The notes under the pieces: model-generated
What the model was told of the DNA's origin: nothing
What the model saw: the letters and a program-made list of their open reading frames with translations, nothing else
The model's database searches: none
Assembly (NCBI GenBank): GCA_035222895.1
Contig: JAVYIG010002221.1
Coordinates: 124,001 to 188,000 of the forward strand
Length of the DNA stretch: 64,000 nucleotides
Reading direction: 5' to 3'
DNA from: Strongylocentrotus droebachiensis
Taxonomy: Eukaryota > Echinodermata > Echinoidea > Camarodonta > Strongylocentrotidae
Shown here: positions 36,731 through 48,309 of the stretch, one piece after another
Layout of the letters: each line of letters begins with the position of its first letter
How positions within the stretch are numbered: position 1 is the stretch's first letter
Made by a program: the position numbers and the translations under genes

Positions 36731-38252
36731 TTAACCCACCTTCTTCCTGGAATATGATGCTCGTTGTCGTTTTCTCTTTCTCAAAATGAAAGAGTCAAAG
36801 GCAGAGGTAGCCCGGATTCTTCCCATCGTACTCCTACCCCCAAGCCCCCTGAAGCTGGGGCCTCAAAAAAAAAAAAATATATATATATTTGGCTCAATAC
36901 GCCTCAGCTCCACGACAATTCAACACTTGATCTGAAAATGATTACAGCTTAGTTATGTTCTTATATAATAGACTGTTGCATAGGCTTAGGAACCGGGGTG
37001 GCTTGGGGGGGGGGCACAACCCAATAAAAATATTGGGGGGCTCAGATATCATTGAGCCCCCCCCCCCCCCCCCCCCCAATATTGTGGCTGGGCTCGGTTA
37101 TCATGAGCCCCCCCCCCCCCCCCCCTAATATTTTGTTCGGGCTCGGAAAGGCTATCATTGACCCCGCCCTCCCCAAATATAGTAGATATAGATCTAGATG
37201 AATTTCATCTAGATCTAGATGAATGTAGTTTGATTAGTTTACTCACTCGATCAAATTGGGTACGGATGCCGAGTCAGTGAATTCCCCCGCCGACCCGCCC
37301 GGCGGCGGCGCTGTACTGCTAGCTGGACACTGAGCTGAGCGATGAGCTGCTGCGCGGTGCACAACAGTAGTCTGCTAATTTACGGCCATGACGAAAGAAT
37401 GTGAACAAACATCAGCCATCTCGTCTAAAATGTAGTACATTCGACTTCTCAATAACGAAATGTATACCAGGAATCAAAAATAGACCTTCATGCATTATGA
37501 AAATGATATTTTTCCAGTGATTTACTGACAAACACACTGCTCGAATTTCAGTGGTCCGAGTCGATACAACGCACATTTAATGTACGTGCGGCAATGCGAA
37601 TTGCGAGCTGTGAGTAAATTGTCCGAAATGCCGTTTTTTGGTCATTTTACCTAAAGAGAAGTTAAAGATTGTCTTTAATAGTATCATATAACACAATTCC
37701 ATTGCAGATTGTGGTTGGAAATGGCATTATTAAGTCACAATGAGCACAAACATATACACATTGATATCTCTCGATCGATTAATCATATCGGGACATCTCG
37801 CCCCAGCCTTTTACTAGGCTGGGGCGAGATGTCCCGCGGGGCGAGTTAGCCCGACTCCGATCAGAAGCAGGAGGCGCAGGCTTGTTGTAAATGTGGGGGA
37901 CTGAGTTTGGAAGCAGTTTTGGAGGCAGTTTCCTGAGTCCCAACTCATACATTCGCAGCTGAGTTTGATCATACTGACTATTGTCAAAGTGCAAACTACA
38001 TACATTTATTTGCTTCACTTTAGTGTGGTCAAAAACTCGATTCCTTTGTATGAAGTGAATCCAAGCCATCTGCAGAGAAGAAAATCTCGCCCCTCCAGTC
38101 GGCATCGGCCCAGGCACGGAGTGAACAGTAGCTGTCTTGTAAGTGGACCCACAGTTCATTACCAAACAGCGATCTCCAGCTCCAGGTTTCTTCTTCCTTT
38201 TGCCCATGTCTTTCGCCTTCCTTGGCCCTGAAGACCCTTCATCTTCTTCCAT
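30762..38252 (-). CDS. THAP-domain protein with DDE/RNase-H-like core, 10 exons
   Basis: Exons: 38252-37815, 36101-35991, 35238-35160, 34689-34434, 33980-33440, 33014-32828, 32607-32365, 32029-31858, 31478-31330, 30937-30762 (TGA). All junctions are GT-AG with matching phases and the total is 2,352 bases (783 residues), so the model is internally consistent. Residues about 27-105 form a THAP-like C2CH zinc finger for DNA binding. Residues 147-183 are a short charged helix. Exon 4 is acidic. Exons 5-8 give the core: GGDGRADSPGHCAKYGSY (about 443), VTDRHAS (about 509), DVWHIAKG, then SSVEAFNSVLLYW (about 650). These supply candidate D, D and E catalytic residues of an RNase-H-fold transposase. 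THAP plus DDE is known from P-element and Kolobok transposases, but the superfamily was not assigned. With no break, it may be a domesticated host gene or a live element. Terminal inverted repeats were not found. Confidence 0.88.
33440..33980 (-). CDS. exon 5 of THAP-DDE gene: first catalytic block
   Basis: The largest internal exon (541 bp). It has a Cys cluster (ICLSCL, CLDCGHL), a helical GNLLLAAAILYGGGSPTKI segment, and the GGDGRADSPGHCAKYGSY block whose second Asp-bearing strand fits the first DDE residue. Acceptor tgcag and donor gtaagg; enters in phase 2 and leaves in phase 0. Confidence 0.85.
36250..36380. repeat. G/C/A homopolymer cluster in intron
   Basis: Runs of T, G, C and A (10-16 bases each) follow one another, with partial inverted symmetry (tttaaaggtggggggg ... 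ccccccc). Probably a foldback remnant. Confidence 0.6.
36995..37180. repeat. poly-G/poly-C palindromic cluster in intron 1
   Basis: Three related blocks of 'ggctc.gatatcat.gagcccc' with C-runs up to about 24 bases; neighbouring G- and C-runs could pair. It lies in the first intron of the THAP-DDE gene. Confidence 0.7.
37790..37835. repeat. perfect 20 bp hairpin spanning exon 1 donor
   Basis: The arms at 37790-37809 and 37816-37835 are exact complements (gggacatctcgccccagcct and its complement) with a six-base loop. The loop holds the exon 1 splice donor of the minus-strand gene (exon ends at 37815, GT at 37814-37813). Confidence 0.9.
37815..38252 (-). CDS. exon 1 of THAP-DDE gene: THAP zinc finger
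   Basis: The start ATG at 38252 opens a basic stretch. Then follows RCLVMNCGS (first Cys pair), a long insert, W (AWIHF), VCSLHFDNSQYD (Cys-His pair) and a proline-containing VPHIYN end, the C2CH order of THAP domains. The insert between the Cys pair and the Trp is longer than usual. The donor GTAAAA follows codon 146 in phase 0. Confidence 0.8.
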
Positions 38253-39480
38253 GCTGTGTATTGTGCGATCTACCGAATTCTGACACCGGTAGTCACTGAG
38301 GAGCAGGTCTTTTTTTGGTTGTTTTCCTTAGCTTGTAACGTCGCATTCATTCGCTTGCAATTGCCGAGAAACAGATACACAGCGCACGTATGTTCGATCG
38401 ACAAGCAAGCCGCGCGCCCAGAGCAGCGGCCTGGTCTTACTTTCCGATTCCGCTCGCTTCACGAACGTTCGTGCAAGAGCCGCACCACTCGCGGATGAAT
38501 ATCATTCGATCACCAATCTTAGACGTCGTCAAATATTATTAGAGGAAGCGCGCTTGCATGATCTCGTTCAAGTTTGATATATTACAAAATAAAATGTTTA
38601 ACAGGAACTGTATCATTTTTTGAGGCAGTCACACACATCTATGATAAGTACTTTCATGTTTCTAGGCATATTCGTTTTACAAAACTACTCCTGTACCTTA
38701 TCTGATGACAACATATATGTATATGTCCATCAGCCTATTCATACGTGTATGATTTAAACCTTGTTTCCCAAGCAGCAAACTCGTCTTAAAACTCTACCAA
38801 ATGGGAGAATATGAGGATATAAAGAGAAATCACCGACTGGAAAATGTTGCTTCGTTGTTCTTTATTCAAATGAAAACAGAAAAGCCATCAAATATACTCA
38901 TTAACAACAACAAATCTAAGCTCTGACAGGATATCATTTACGTAGGGATATCACTGCCATTCACTCTCACTGAGCCCATGACTCCCGTTCGTGACGTCAC
39001 GGATAGAGGCCCGACTCTACGTGCACTTCCGGGTTTCAGACTTAGATATTTTGGTAGAGTTTACTCGAATAAATTCATTATTCTAAACTTGTTTTGTCAG
39101 GTGGACACCATTTGGTGTTATTATGGGGGTTAAAAGCTTTCTATTTATGTAATTATCTCAGTATTTGGGATTGTCTTAGTGTATCAACTTTAAGTATGAT
39201 TTCATTGCAAATGACTTTGTGATTTTTAAGAAAATGCCAATTAAATCTTGATTCATTTATTATGAAACACCCTGTAAACATATTTATATATACATGTATA
39301 AATATATGTGTGTGTGTTTATATTCAAAATGCCGTCAGGTTATCATAGTGTAAATGATACTACCAGTACCTCCTCAATCGAGTTCTCCGTTTTCATTTGA
39401 CCAGGATGTGCTGTTCGAAGACACCACTTGTCATTAGAAAAAGAGGAATGATAAAATGTGATTTTGCTCAGGCTTCCGTG
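38253..39480. promoter_or_regulatory. upstream region of the THAP-DDE gene
   Basis: The 250 bp upstream of the start codon (38253-38500) are GC-richer than surroundings and CpG-bearing (cgcgcgcc, ttcgctcg), which fits a CpG-type promoter. No TATA box was evident. Beyond 38550 the sequence is AT-rich with no gene recognised. Confidence 0.35.
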
Positions 39481-39775
39481 AATGTTTAAAGCAGGCGCGA
39501 ATCCAGGATTTCTTAGGGGGAGGGGGGGCCCAAATTTGAAATTATGCGAGCCAAATATTGGTACGTTATGGTGACCAGCATTGACTAAATGGGGGGGGGT
39601 GTAGGGAGGGGCGATTTCCCCCTAACTCCTCCGCAAAGCGCCGAAGCTTTGACGTTTTAAATTATTAGAGAAAGAGTACGATTGTTGTACCGTTCTCGAC
39701 TCTTAATCCTCGTCTGAATTCAGCTTTCCCCCTCCCGCGCGAAGCGCGGAAGCTTTTAAATTTCATTAAATCATT

Positions 39776-42700
39776 ATAGTCAGGTGGCTTAGCGAAATTA
39801 TAGTTACACTGCGGATAAAAGCGCCATTTTTGGTACAGCGCTTCCTTAGGACCTACTGAACGATAATTAGCCTTGGAGCTCTCGGTAAAAAATTGATTTA
39901 AAGGTGTTAAGGGCGGGTGCGTTATCCCCGAGCCCCTAAGTAACATATAAGGTAAAATAACATTGATTTGTTGTTGTACGAATGTGGTTTTGGGTACAGG
40001 GCTTTTTAGGACCTTCTGAATGATGTTAGGGTTGAAGACCCCCCAAAAACATTAAAATAGGTGTGAATTGGGGGCGGGAGCGTCGTACCGGAGCCCCCAT
40101 ATTATATATCATGTAAGATCACATTGATTTGTCGTTTAGGACAACCTTTCTGTACAGGGCTTCCTTAGGACCTACTGAAAGACATTAGGGTAGGAACCCC
40201 TTGCAACAATTTCCTATTAGGGTGTGGGGTGGGGGCTTCGTCCCCTAGTCCCCAAATAATTAATATCGTAAAATAACAATGATTTTTTTTCTTCTTGTAT
40301 GAATGCAATCACATAAGTGTGAAGAGGGTCGGGGCGTTGTTCCGGAGCCCTCGCGTTGATTTTGTTTATGTTTACCTTAATACTTTGCATACTCTGGGGT
40401 AGAATGTTGTGAATTGCCAGTTATTAGTCTTTACAAAACAGAACATGCTCATGTCAGGTGGCTAAGCGTTACTATCAACTAATCATAGCCTATAGGAGCC
40501 CCTCGGAATTTTTGAAATCATGAGGATGCCAGTACCAATGGATGCCACAGATTTCCTTGATGTGACATATACAGCTTTGGCTGGCAGCAGGATGAAATCT
40601 TCAATCCTGGAAGTCAAAAAGACAAACACCTCTTTCTCGTTGAGTGGTTCACTGAGAAAGTCCATTCAATTGCCTGGTACTTTCCTGCGCACACTCTTGC
40701 CTCTCTTTTCTCGGGTAGATTCTTTCAAGCTATCTGGAATGTATGCGTCCCACACAACATCCAACCTCATGGCGTCCTGAAGCTGTTTTTCCAGGTAAGG
40801 GACGCATTCCCGGTCTGCATACTCATGGAAGGTGCTGACGCGGGTAGTGGGCAGACAGTGTATGATGACGGCACCATTTGCAGTCATAGGTTGAAGGTGG
40901 CTCTGATTGACCAGGTTGCTCAAGACATTTTAGCAGGTCTGACTTCGTGCTGGGCAAATGAAGCTTGTTAAAGTTTGAGAGGAAAGGAGCTCTCTGCCAG
41001 TCACCATCCCGGTTTTGCATAGATATGTACAACTTGCCGAAGAGTGTCACGTTGTTTGATGCACTTTGATCTTCTTCCCCTGCTTAGATGTTACCTTTAC
41101 TTTTAGGTTTACTGAAAATTGCTAGAGAATTCCTCTTGATTTGGTCATGGGTGGAGTGGCTGCGCACATCAAGCACAATCTTGACAAAGTTCTTGTACTG
41201 TTTCCTGCCCTGTGTCCTACAATGTGTGCAATACGGCTACCACTGATTCATCCTCGCAGTTGCAACTGTCAAGAGTTACTAGTTCTGAGAAATCATCCAA
41301 GAAGGGATTGCCCATTCATCTGATGGTATCGGAGAGGCTGACAATCTGTCGCTGGAGAGAACCTGCTCATGATGCTGGAAGTTCTCTGGGATTTCGGTGT
41401 CATCATCAGTAAGGTATTCTACTTAGAATTGCTTTAGCAGCCTGGACATCTCTGGTCCCGAAAGCAACCATCGTCGGAAAGCCACAGGGCTTTTTTTGAG
41501 TCCAACAGCTCCACCAGAACCTTTCAAAATCTTGTTCTCCTGCCCATGAGCTTGATCAAATGGGATTGCAGAGAGTTTGTTACTTGTCTTGGAAAGGACC
41601 CAGTGAGAAAATTGTAAAACTCATCTTTGATAGTGTCGGGCAAGGACTTCATATCTCTGATGTGGACTGGCATCCACCGTGAGTAGATCACATGATCCAA
41701 GGCAAAGAACAGTGGTGTGGGTTCCTCCAAGACTTCAACATAAAAAGGAAAATTCTTCTCTTTGTGAGCCCTGATGAAGATAAGAATGAGGGTTCATATC
41801 TCATGATCAGGTCCCAATACATGAAAGTAGGACTTCTCCTCTGCATGTTGTTTCTCCAAGCCATGGCAGACTCTTCATCTTTGGTGCGCTCGCCGTGCAT
41901 GAAAGCTTCACTCTGAAGTTTGTGCAGAGTCAAGAGAGTGATTTGGTGGGTGCGCCTAGTTCGGGTTAGGTGTGCTGCCTTCAGATACGAATCGGTCGTG
42001 CCAGATGACGCTACCTTTGTCTCTGTGAGGGCTGTAGTCAAGCCAGAACTTTCTAAGACATCTTCAAGTGTATTGTATATTGTCATTTCTGCATGTCTGC
42101 ATACCACCTACCATAACCACATGCACTCTCTCACAATGGGTGTCTGGCCATTTCCACTGTACAAACTTTGCCAGGGCAAACAGAGGCTGGTCAAATGTAT
42201 TGACCGGGATTTCTGAGTTCAGAAATTCAACAGCTTGCCTCTCGACATCATTGCCATGCTTAATCACAGCAGGAGTTGCAGACTTCTCATAAAACAGAAG
42301 AAGGAGTGCACAGTGTGCTGAAGGGTCTTCTACCGGAGGTTGATTAGAGGCATGATAGGCAGCCCATGAAATGGTATCTCCACTGATGAGTTCTTTTGCC
42401 TCTAGAAGTGGCAGTGAATGCTCTACTCAGCTGTGTTCCCCTGCTCCGGCCGCATCTAAGCACCTCTCGACTGGAAACACTTCACTTTCTGGCACCGCAA
42501 CAGCAGTTGTCTTCAAAGCTATGGCTGGTACATTGGCGTAGGTATTAGAAAGAGCATGCTTTTCATTTCCAGAAGGTGGTATCACAACAGGTGCTCTGCT
42601 CTCACCAGGTTTGTCCTTGGTAGGCAACTTTAAAAGGCTGATTCCAGTCCCATGGAATGATGTTTTGGAAGTGGCTCGAGTTGTGGTCTAGGTTGTCGAG

Positions 42701-43882
42701 GGCGCCAACAGTGAACACACCTTTCCAGAGGCTAGCCGGAGACACCACTCCATCTTCTACAAAGCGTTCACAGGTAGAAGTTGCGATCTATTCCTCAATC
42801 TCCATAATGCTGTCATAAGAAATGCTGATGCCAAAGTGATATAACTGCGTGATGAGTCTCTTGCTTCTGACCAGCGCATGCATACTGAAGCCAATATAGA
42901 CGATTCACATACAGATAATGAACCTCATTCAACTCGAAGAGGAGAGTTCCAGAGTCCACAGATTTCTCAATGTAGCTGGTCAGTTCCACAAATGCCCGAG
43001 ACTTATTCATTTTTTTCATCAGCAGCCCATTGTATATAGGTTTATAGTTCAATAATTACTTTGGTGAAACTGCTTGTAGATTTCACTTGTAGTATTGCAA
43101 TTCATCAAAAATTGAATTCATTTTTTTTAATGGCCTCTGCACAAATATTTTGTAACCATTTTTAACTTTCTATGATTCCCAGGAATGAATAGAATTATGT
43201 CACAAATGTCGGCTAACTTGAAATCTGTATTGACATGATTTTTTTTCAAAAATTCCGAAGGTCTCCTAGGCTATGATTAGTTGATAGTAACGCTTAGCCA
43301 CCTGACATGAGCGTGTTCTGTTGTTAAGACTAATTACTGGCAATTCACAACATTCTACCCCAGAGTATGCAAAGTATCAAGGTAAACAAAAATCAACGCG
43401 GGGGCTCTATAACAACGCCCCGACCCTCTTCACACTTATGTGATTGTTTTGCCGGGGGCTCCTTCCTTAATATCGTTCGATAGGTCCTAAGAGAGCCCTG
43501 TACCAAAACAGACTGTCATATAACCACAAACCAATGTGATCTATCATGATATCTAACACAAGGCCTCTGGTACGACGCCCCCAACACCAAATCACACCTA
43601 TATAAATGTTGGGGGCTCCAACCCTAACATCGTTCAGAAGGTCCTAAAAAGTCCTGTACCAAAAATTGCATTCGTACAACAACAAATCAATGTTATTTTA
43701 CCTTATATATAATTTAGGGGCTTTGGTATTACGCCCCCGCCCCCACACCTTTATATTAAATTTGTACCGGGGCTCCTAGCCTAATATCATTCAGTAGGTC
43801 CTAAGGAAGCCCTGCACCAAAAATGGCGCTTTTATCCGCCGTGTAACGATAATCGATAAATTTGACGCTAAGCCAACTGACT
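39776..43882. mobile_element. 4.1 kb element with ~650-730 bp terminal inverted repeats
   Basis: The left arm 39776-40510 and right arm about 43255-43882 are inverted copies. They end 'agtcaggtggcttagcg' and complement, and match at their inner ends (tatcaactaatcatagcct). The arms hold three to four subterminal ~160 bp repeats around 'agggcttccttaggacctac'. The terminal motif tcaggtggct recurs at the inner end of each arm. The flanks restore a continuous outer repeat unit if ATT is taken as a 3 bp target duplication (39773-39775 and 43883-43885). Confidence 0.8.
40510..43050 (-). pseudogene. decayed relative of the PIN-like multidomain protein
   Basis: Broken minus-strand frames follow the same order as the intact gene at 13105-19543. 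First is a helical AFVELTSYIEKSVDS segment (about 42980), then IPVNTFDQPLFALAKFVQW (about 42190). Next are a HVVMVGG block and YWDLIMRYE, then YSRWMPVHIRDMKSLP (about 41680, matching YARYLPIYWMEMQELP). Last is the first half of the PIN-like core with VVWDAYIPDSLKESTREKR (about 40750, matching VTDTYPDVSIKNAERTRR). Multiple stops and frameshifts are present. The second half of the core (HEEADTR, SPDTDV, GCDSVSS equivalents) is missing, cut off at the left arm, so no active nuclease can be made. Confidence 0.75.
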
Positions 43883-43885
43883 ATT

Positions 43886-44440
43886 AGAGAAAGAAGACGA
43901 TTCGTTGCACCGTTCTCGACTCTTAATCCTCGTCTGAATTCAGTTCCCCCCTCCCGCGCGAAGCGCAGAAGCTTTTACGATTCATTAAATCATTAGAGAA
44001 ACACGACGATTCGTTGTACCGTTCTCGAAAATAATCCTCGTCTGAATTCAGTTCCTCTCCCCCCCCCCCGCCCCCCTCCCGCGCGAAGCGCAGAAGCGTT
44101 ACGTTTCATCAAATCATTAGAGCAAGAAGACGATTCGTTGTACCGTTCTCGACTCTTTATCCTCGTCTGAATTCAGTTTTCCCCTCCCCCCCCCCCCCCC
44201 CCCCGCGCGAAGCGCGGAAGCTTTTACGTGTTATTTAATCATTAGAGAAAGAAGACGATTTGTTGTACCGTTCTCGACTCTTTATCCTCGTCTGACAGTT
44301 CCCCCCTCCCGCGCGAAGCGCAGAAGCTTTTGCGTTTCATTAAATTATTAGAGAAACACGACGATTCGTTGTACCGTTCTCGAAAATAATCCTCGTCTGA
44401 ATTCAGTTCCTCTCTGGGGCGGGGGGGGGGGTGGGCGGGG
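43886..44440. repeat. ~105-128 bp tandem units, five copies
   Basis: Units start 'attagagaaagaagacgatt' or 'attagagaaacacgacgatt' at about 43883, 43991, 44116, 44239 and 44346. Each ends with a 'cgcgcgaagcgcagaagc' block and variable C-runs. The two unit types alternate in a higher-order fashion. Confidence 0.85.
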
Positions 44441-44489
44441 GGGGGGGGGGCGGGCTCCCAGGCCCCCCCCCCCTGGATCCCCCACTGGT

Positions 44490-46070
44490 TTAAAGGCATT
44501 GTGTGTGTGTTGTGCGGGCGTGTGTGCGTTTGCGCGCGTGCGTGTATGTCTGTGTGTGGGTGTGTTTATTTAACATATACATTGCTTATCAAATAAGTGT
44601 ACCCAACTTGTATAGCTCATTCTTTCCTGTAGGACTTGGATACTTTCCGTTCCTGATTTATTATGTCTTTATTTATCTCTCTTTGAGTTTTACGTGTATC
44701 TTTCGATCTGCATATACAGTAAACATCTAAATTATTCATACTCTTAACAAATCTTGTAATTTTTATGAGAACAAAAAAACGTTTGTCCTAATTAATGTTT
44801 CGTGAGAATGTGTCATATTAAAGCTTACAACTTAAAAGTATTCGACAAAGTCCATAATTCGACCAGTCCACATGTTATTCTTGAGTTTCAAGAAACACCA
44901 ACAATCTTAGAATTTACAAGGGGTATATATAATTTAGTTGTTAACTGTATATATTATATATATATGTTTGGTTTACATTCGTCTCTGGATCCCTCTTCTA
45001 TTTCTCTCTTTGATTACTCCTTTTGTTTTTTGCAGCTAGCTCCTCTTAATACACCTCCATTTCCCTCCCCCTAATATCCCGCCTATATCCTCCTCCTTTA
45101 AATTCCTTCCTCTTCTTCCTGCTCCTCCCCAGGAGCAGTTAAACATGGAAAGGCCATTGGAGGGGGTGGTGTTGAGGTTATGACATTCAATTTCTACACG
45201 TGCCTCGTAATTTAGGTGGAAGATAGGAGATATAATACTTGTGTACCACCACAAATATTAGATAATTAGAAAAAGCCGTTGAAAAACGGAATAGCGCATT
45301 TTACGTCGTATTTAAATCAATGCCGATATTGGCTTTATTTTGTCGGTTACAACTAGCCGTCCCATATATTGTTATTTTTTAGTTAAATAATTAATTAACG
45401 GTCACGGTATTTTTTTTAAAGTGGAGCTGAATTGGCATGATCGTATCGGCTAAATTTCTCACATTTTGGGGTCTAAAATTACCTTCGTAGCAATTTTAGG
45501 TTCTAAAAGGGCACTAGAAATGTCATAGATAAAAATAAGATGCACTTTGATGGCATTTGCGGTCTGAAAACAGAACTCAACTATCCCTTTAAAAACAAGT
45601 TCATGAAGATAATCTACAGTTTGAGCGAAAACAGACCATTATTAATGAAACAATGGGTAAAACTGCTCTGATAAATTCTTTAATTTTCCCGACTATATTA
45701 TTACATATAAATTACATTTTAAGTGAATGTAAATCGTCTCAAAGCAATGCATTGGCGTTATATAGCATTCAAGACATTTAATTGTTGAAATATTTGTTTT
45801 AAAGCCTGTATTAAATATTATTTTCATGGAAAAATGTTTAGGAAAATTCAAAAATGGTGCGGATAATTTACTGTTAGAGGTTGTCGCACAGTGGCACCTT
45901 CAAAGAAAACCATAAATGACTTTGAAGTTTGAGAATGTTTTCGGGAATAGTTGCATGTTAGAGGGTTAGTACACTAAAAGGAATATAATAAGTAATATTT
46001 CATTAAAAATATACGCATGAACCTTCAACAATGTTACCAAGTCACTTTAAAGTGGTATTGGTCTGGGGGA
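44490..46070. other. no gene recognised
   Basis: Begins with a TG-rich microsatellite (44500-44570) and is otherwise AT-rich. A sequence ending 'gaactcaactatcccttt' near 45593 looks like the terminus of an interspersed repeat also seen near 9280. Confidence 0.4.
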
Positions 46071-46074
46071 ATTT

Positions 46075-46345
46075 TTTTTCACCGGAAAGTGGGTCCCATG
46101 GTTCGCGGTTTGAATCCCGCTGTGGCACCAATGTCCTTTGGCAAAACATTATTCACATTTGCCACTCTCCACTCAGGTGTAGTAAATGGCCACTGGGTAG
46201 GAATTTATTCCCTTGAATGCTTTTACCACCTTAGGGCAGCTGGGCTAGAGCCGGGAAACAATAGTACTGTGTAGTGCACTTTGAGCATCCCCTGGGATGG
46301 TTATGTGTTGAATATAAATGTAACCATTACCATTATGCTTTAATA
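46075..46345 (+). mobile_element. tRNA-derived SINE
   Basis: A B-box-like 'cggtttgaatccc' at about 46106 follows a degraded A-box side. The body has 'gtaggaatttattcccttga' and ends 'tttgagcatcccctgggatgg', then a TAACCATTACCATTA-type tail. It shares its body with the SINE pieces at 54.9, 58.0 and 58.5 kb. Confidence 0.75.
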
Positions 46346-46964
46346 AAAGGAACTTATTTATTAATCTACTGAATATACTACAAATGAAAATGAGAATGTC
46401 ACATGTAATCTAAGTTAATACATATCATACATGTATGAGATCATGATATTGTAACACACAAAATAAGTGCAGAATCAGCCCACAATCACACAAGAATCAA
46501 ACTATTACAAAAAAACGAGTGAGAACACGAAATTAATTAAATTGAGAGTCTAAATTATGTAGATAAATAGAGGTACTCCATATTAAAAAAAGATTGACAA
46601 TGAGAAGTCTAGAAGTGCTCTGATTTATTTTGCCTGCACTACAGGCCCCACTTTCCTTGCTTTTATAAAATATATTCAAATAAAAGAGCGAGTACCCAAT
46701 AGACGAACAGAGGGTGAAAGAATCGAGAAAAATGAAGAACCAAGGGTGAAAGGTGAACTAATGAGGATGAAATGGGATGAGGGTGAGTCAGGGGTAGTCT
46801 CCTGATTCCTGAATAATAATGAAGAATGGAGGAAAGAAACAGGAGCTGGGTGAAGGACGATGTAAAGGAATGGAAATAAAAATGGAGGTAAATGGCATTA
46901 ACAACTGGATGACAGGAAAACAACTTGAAGAACTAAGAACAGCAAATTTAATATATTAGAAGTC

Positions 46965-47550
46965 GAAATGAGGTTATTCACTGCACATAATGATATAATC
47001 ATAGTATTGAAATCACACATGTCTATACAAAACTCACAAATTTAACAGATTTTAATGTTGGCTACGTAGATGTCTTTAATTGTAGGACAAGTTGTTTCAT
47101 ATAACATAAAGAAATAAAATATGTTTTCGTCATTTGTTCTGATATTGACAATTCAACAGAATCTACTATTCAATACGCACAAATACCAAATCTATTATAT
47201 GAGCATCGCATGAAAACCCAAAGCAAATTGCGTACCGAATATAATACGGTGGTAAAGAAAATGAAATAAATTCACAAATATGTGACATTTAACTCTTACA
47301 TAATCATGATAGAAGTCAAAATAGGGTTATCCACTGCTCTTAAATGCTGGGATCAAAATGGTATTGAAATCACAAATGTCTATAAAATATTCACACATTA
47401 ACAGATTACGGTGAATCTAGTATTCAATATTCGCATATCAAATCTCTTATGATTATGGGCATCGCATGAAAAACTAAAGCAAACTTGCTCACCGACTATG
47501 ATACGATGGTAAAGAAAATAAAATGAATTCAAAAATACATTTAAATCTTA
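46965..47550. repeat. two-copy tandem duplication (~256-356 bp)
   Basis: 'gaaatcacacatgtctata' recurs 356 bp later and 'catcgcatgaaaa' 256 bp later. One copy therefore carries an extra ~100 bp (about 47057-47155). Confidence 0.7.
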
Positions 47551-48309
47551 AAAATGTTCACATACTTTAACAGAGAGGTCATGGAAATCACATCTAAAAA
47601 AGACAATTGTATTATGGTCAAGCATAGTACTTTCTGAAATTCAGCATTTTTTTCTGCATTTAAAATTTCAGTGCATACACAGTAATACAATTTTAACACA
47701 AATGAATACCAATTAGAAAATGAGTAACATATGCTTCAAGTGACATAAGTATGTACATATACACTTGTCTTTTTTTACCCCCAGAATAAGTGGAAGAAAA
47801 CAAAAATTAAAAGTTGATGAAATAAGATATTTAAAAAATATAGCATAAAGAAGTCAAGAATAAACGAATGCTTGTTGAATATAGATTACTGCAGCAAGAG
47901 ATATATATAACATCACATACAATGGTAAAAAAGCGGCATTAAAGTCACATAAGTACTGCAAAGTAGTCACAAAGTCACATAACTACTGCAAAGTAGTCAT
48001 ATACTTTAAACAGTTGCCAATACCAGTATGAAATTTAAAATTAAAAAACATATGCCATGATATCTATATATTTTGTTGTATTTTTGATAACTTGTGCAAT
48101 GTGTTTATGGTTTTTAGTTACAGAATCTAAGTCCTATCTTTATATTGCTGCTTTTTGTTTACATGTATATATCTCTAAAAGTGTGATTTATTGTGCCTAA
48201 CATAAAACATGAACATTCCAGCCAGTGCTGTCTTTCATGTAAAATTCAATCTGTATCAACCAGTTGTTGCAATAGTAACAAACATTTTTGAATTGAATTG
48301 AATTGAATG

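Larger units (their letters stand above)
39490..44490. mobile_element. outer repeat element interrupted by a 4.1 kb insertion
   Basis: The left end (39495, gcgaatccaggattt plus G-run) and right end (about 44455-44485, C-run plus tggatcccc) are inverted to each other. Between them run ~115 bp tandem units containing the palindromic 'cgcgcgaagcgc'. One unit lies left of the insertion (39662-39775), five to the right. Outer boundaries are approximate. Confidence 0.45.

Noticed and set aside
46100..46125. B-box-like site as a true tRNA gene
   Set aside because: No cloverleaf or acceptor stem; the shared body marks it as a SINE. The same applies to 3260, 54940 and 58565.
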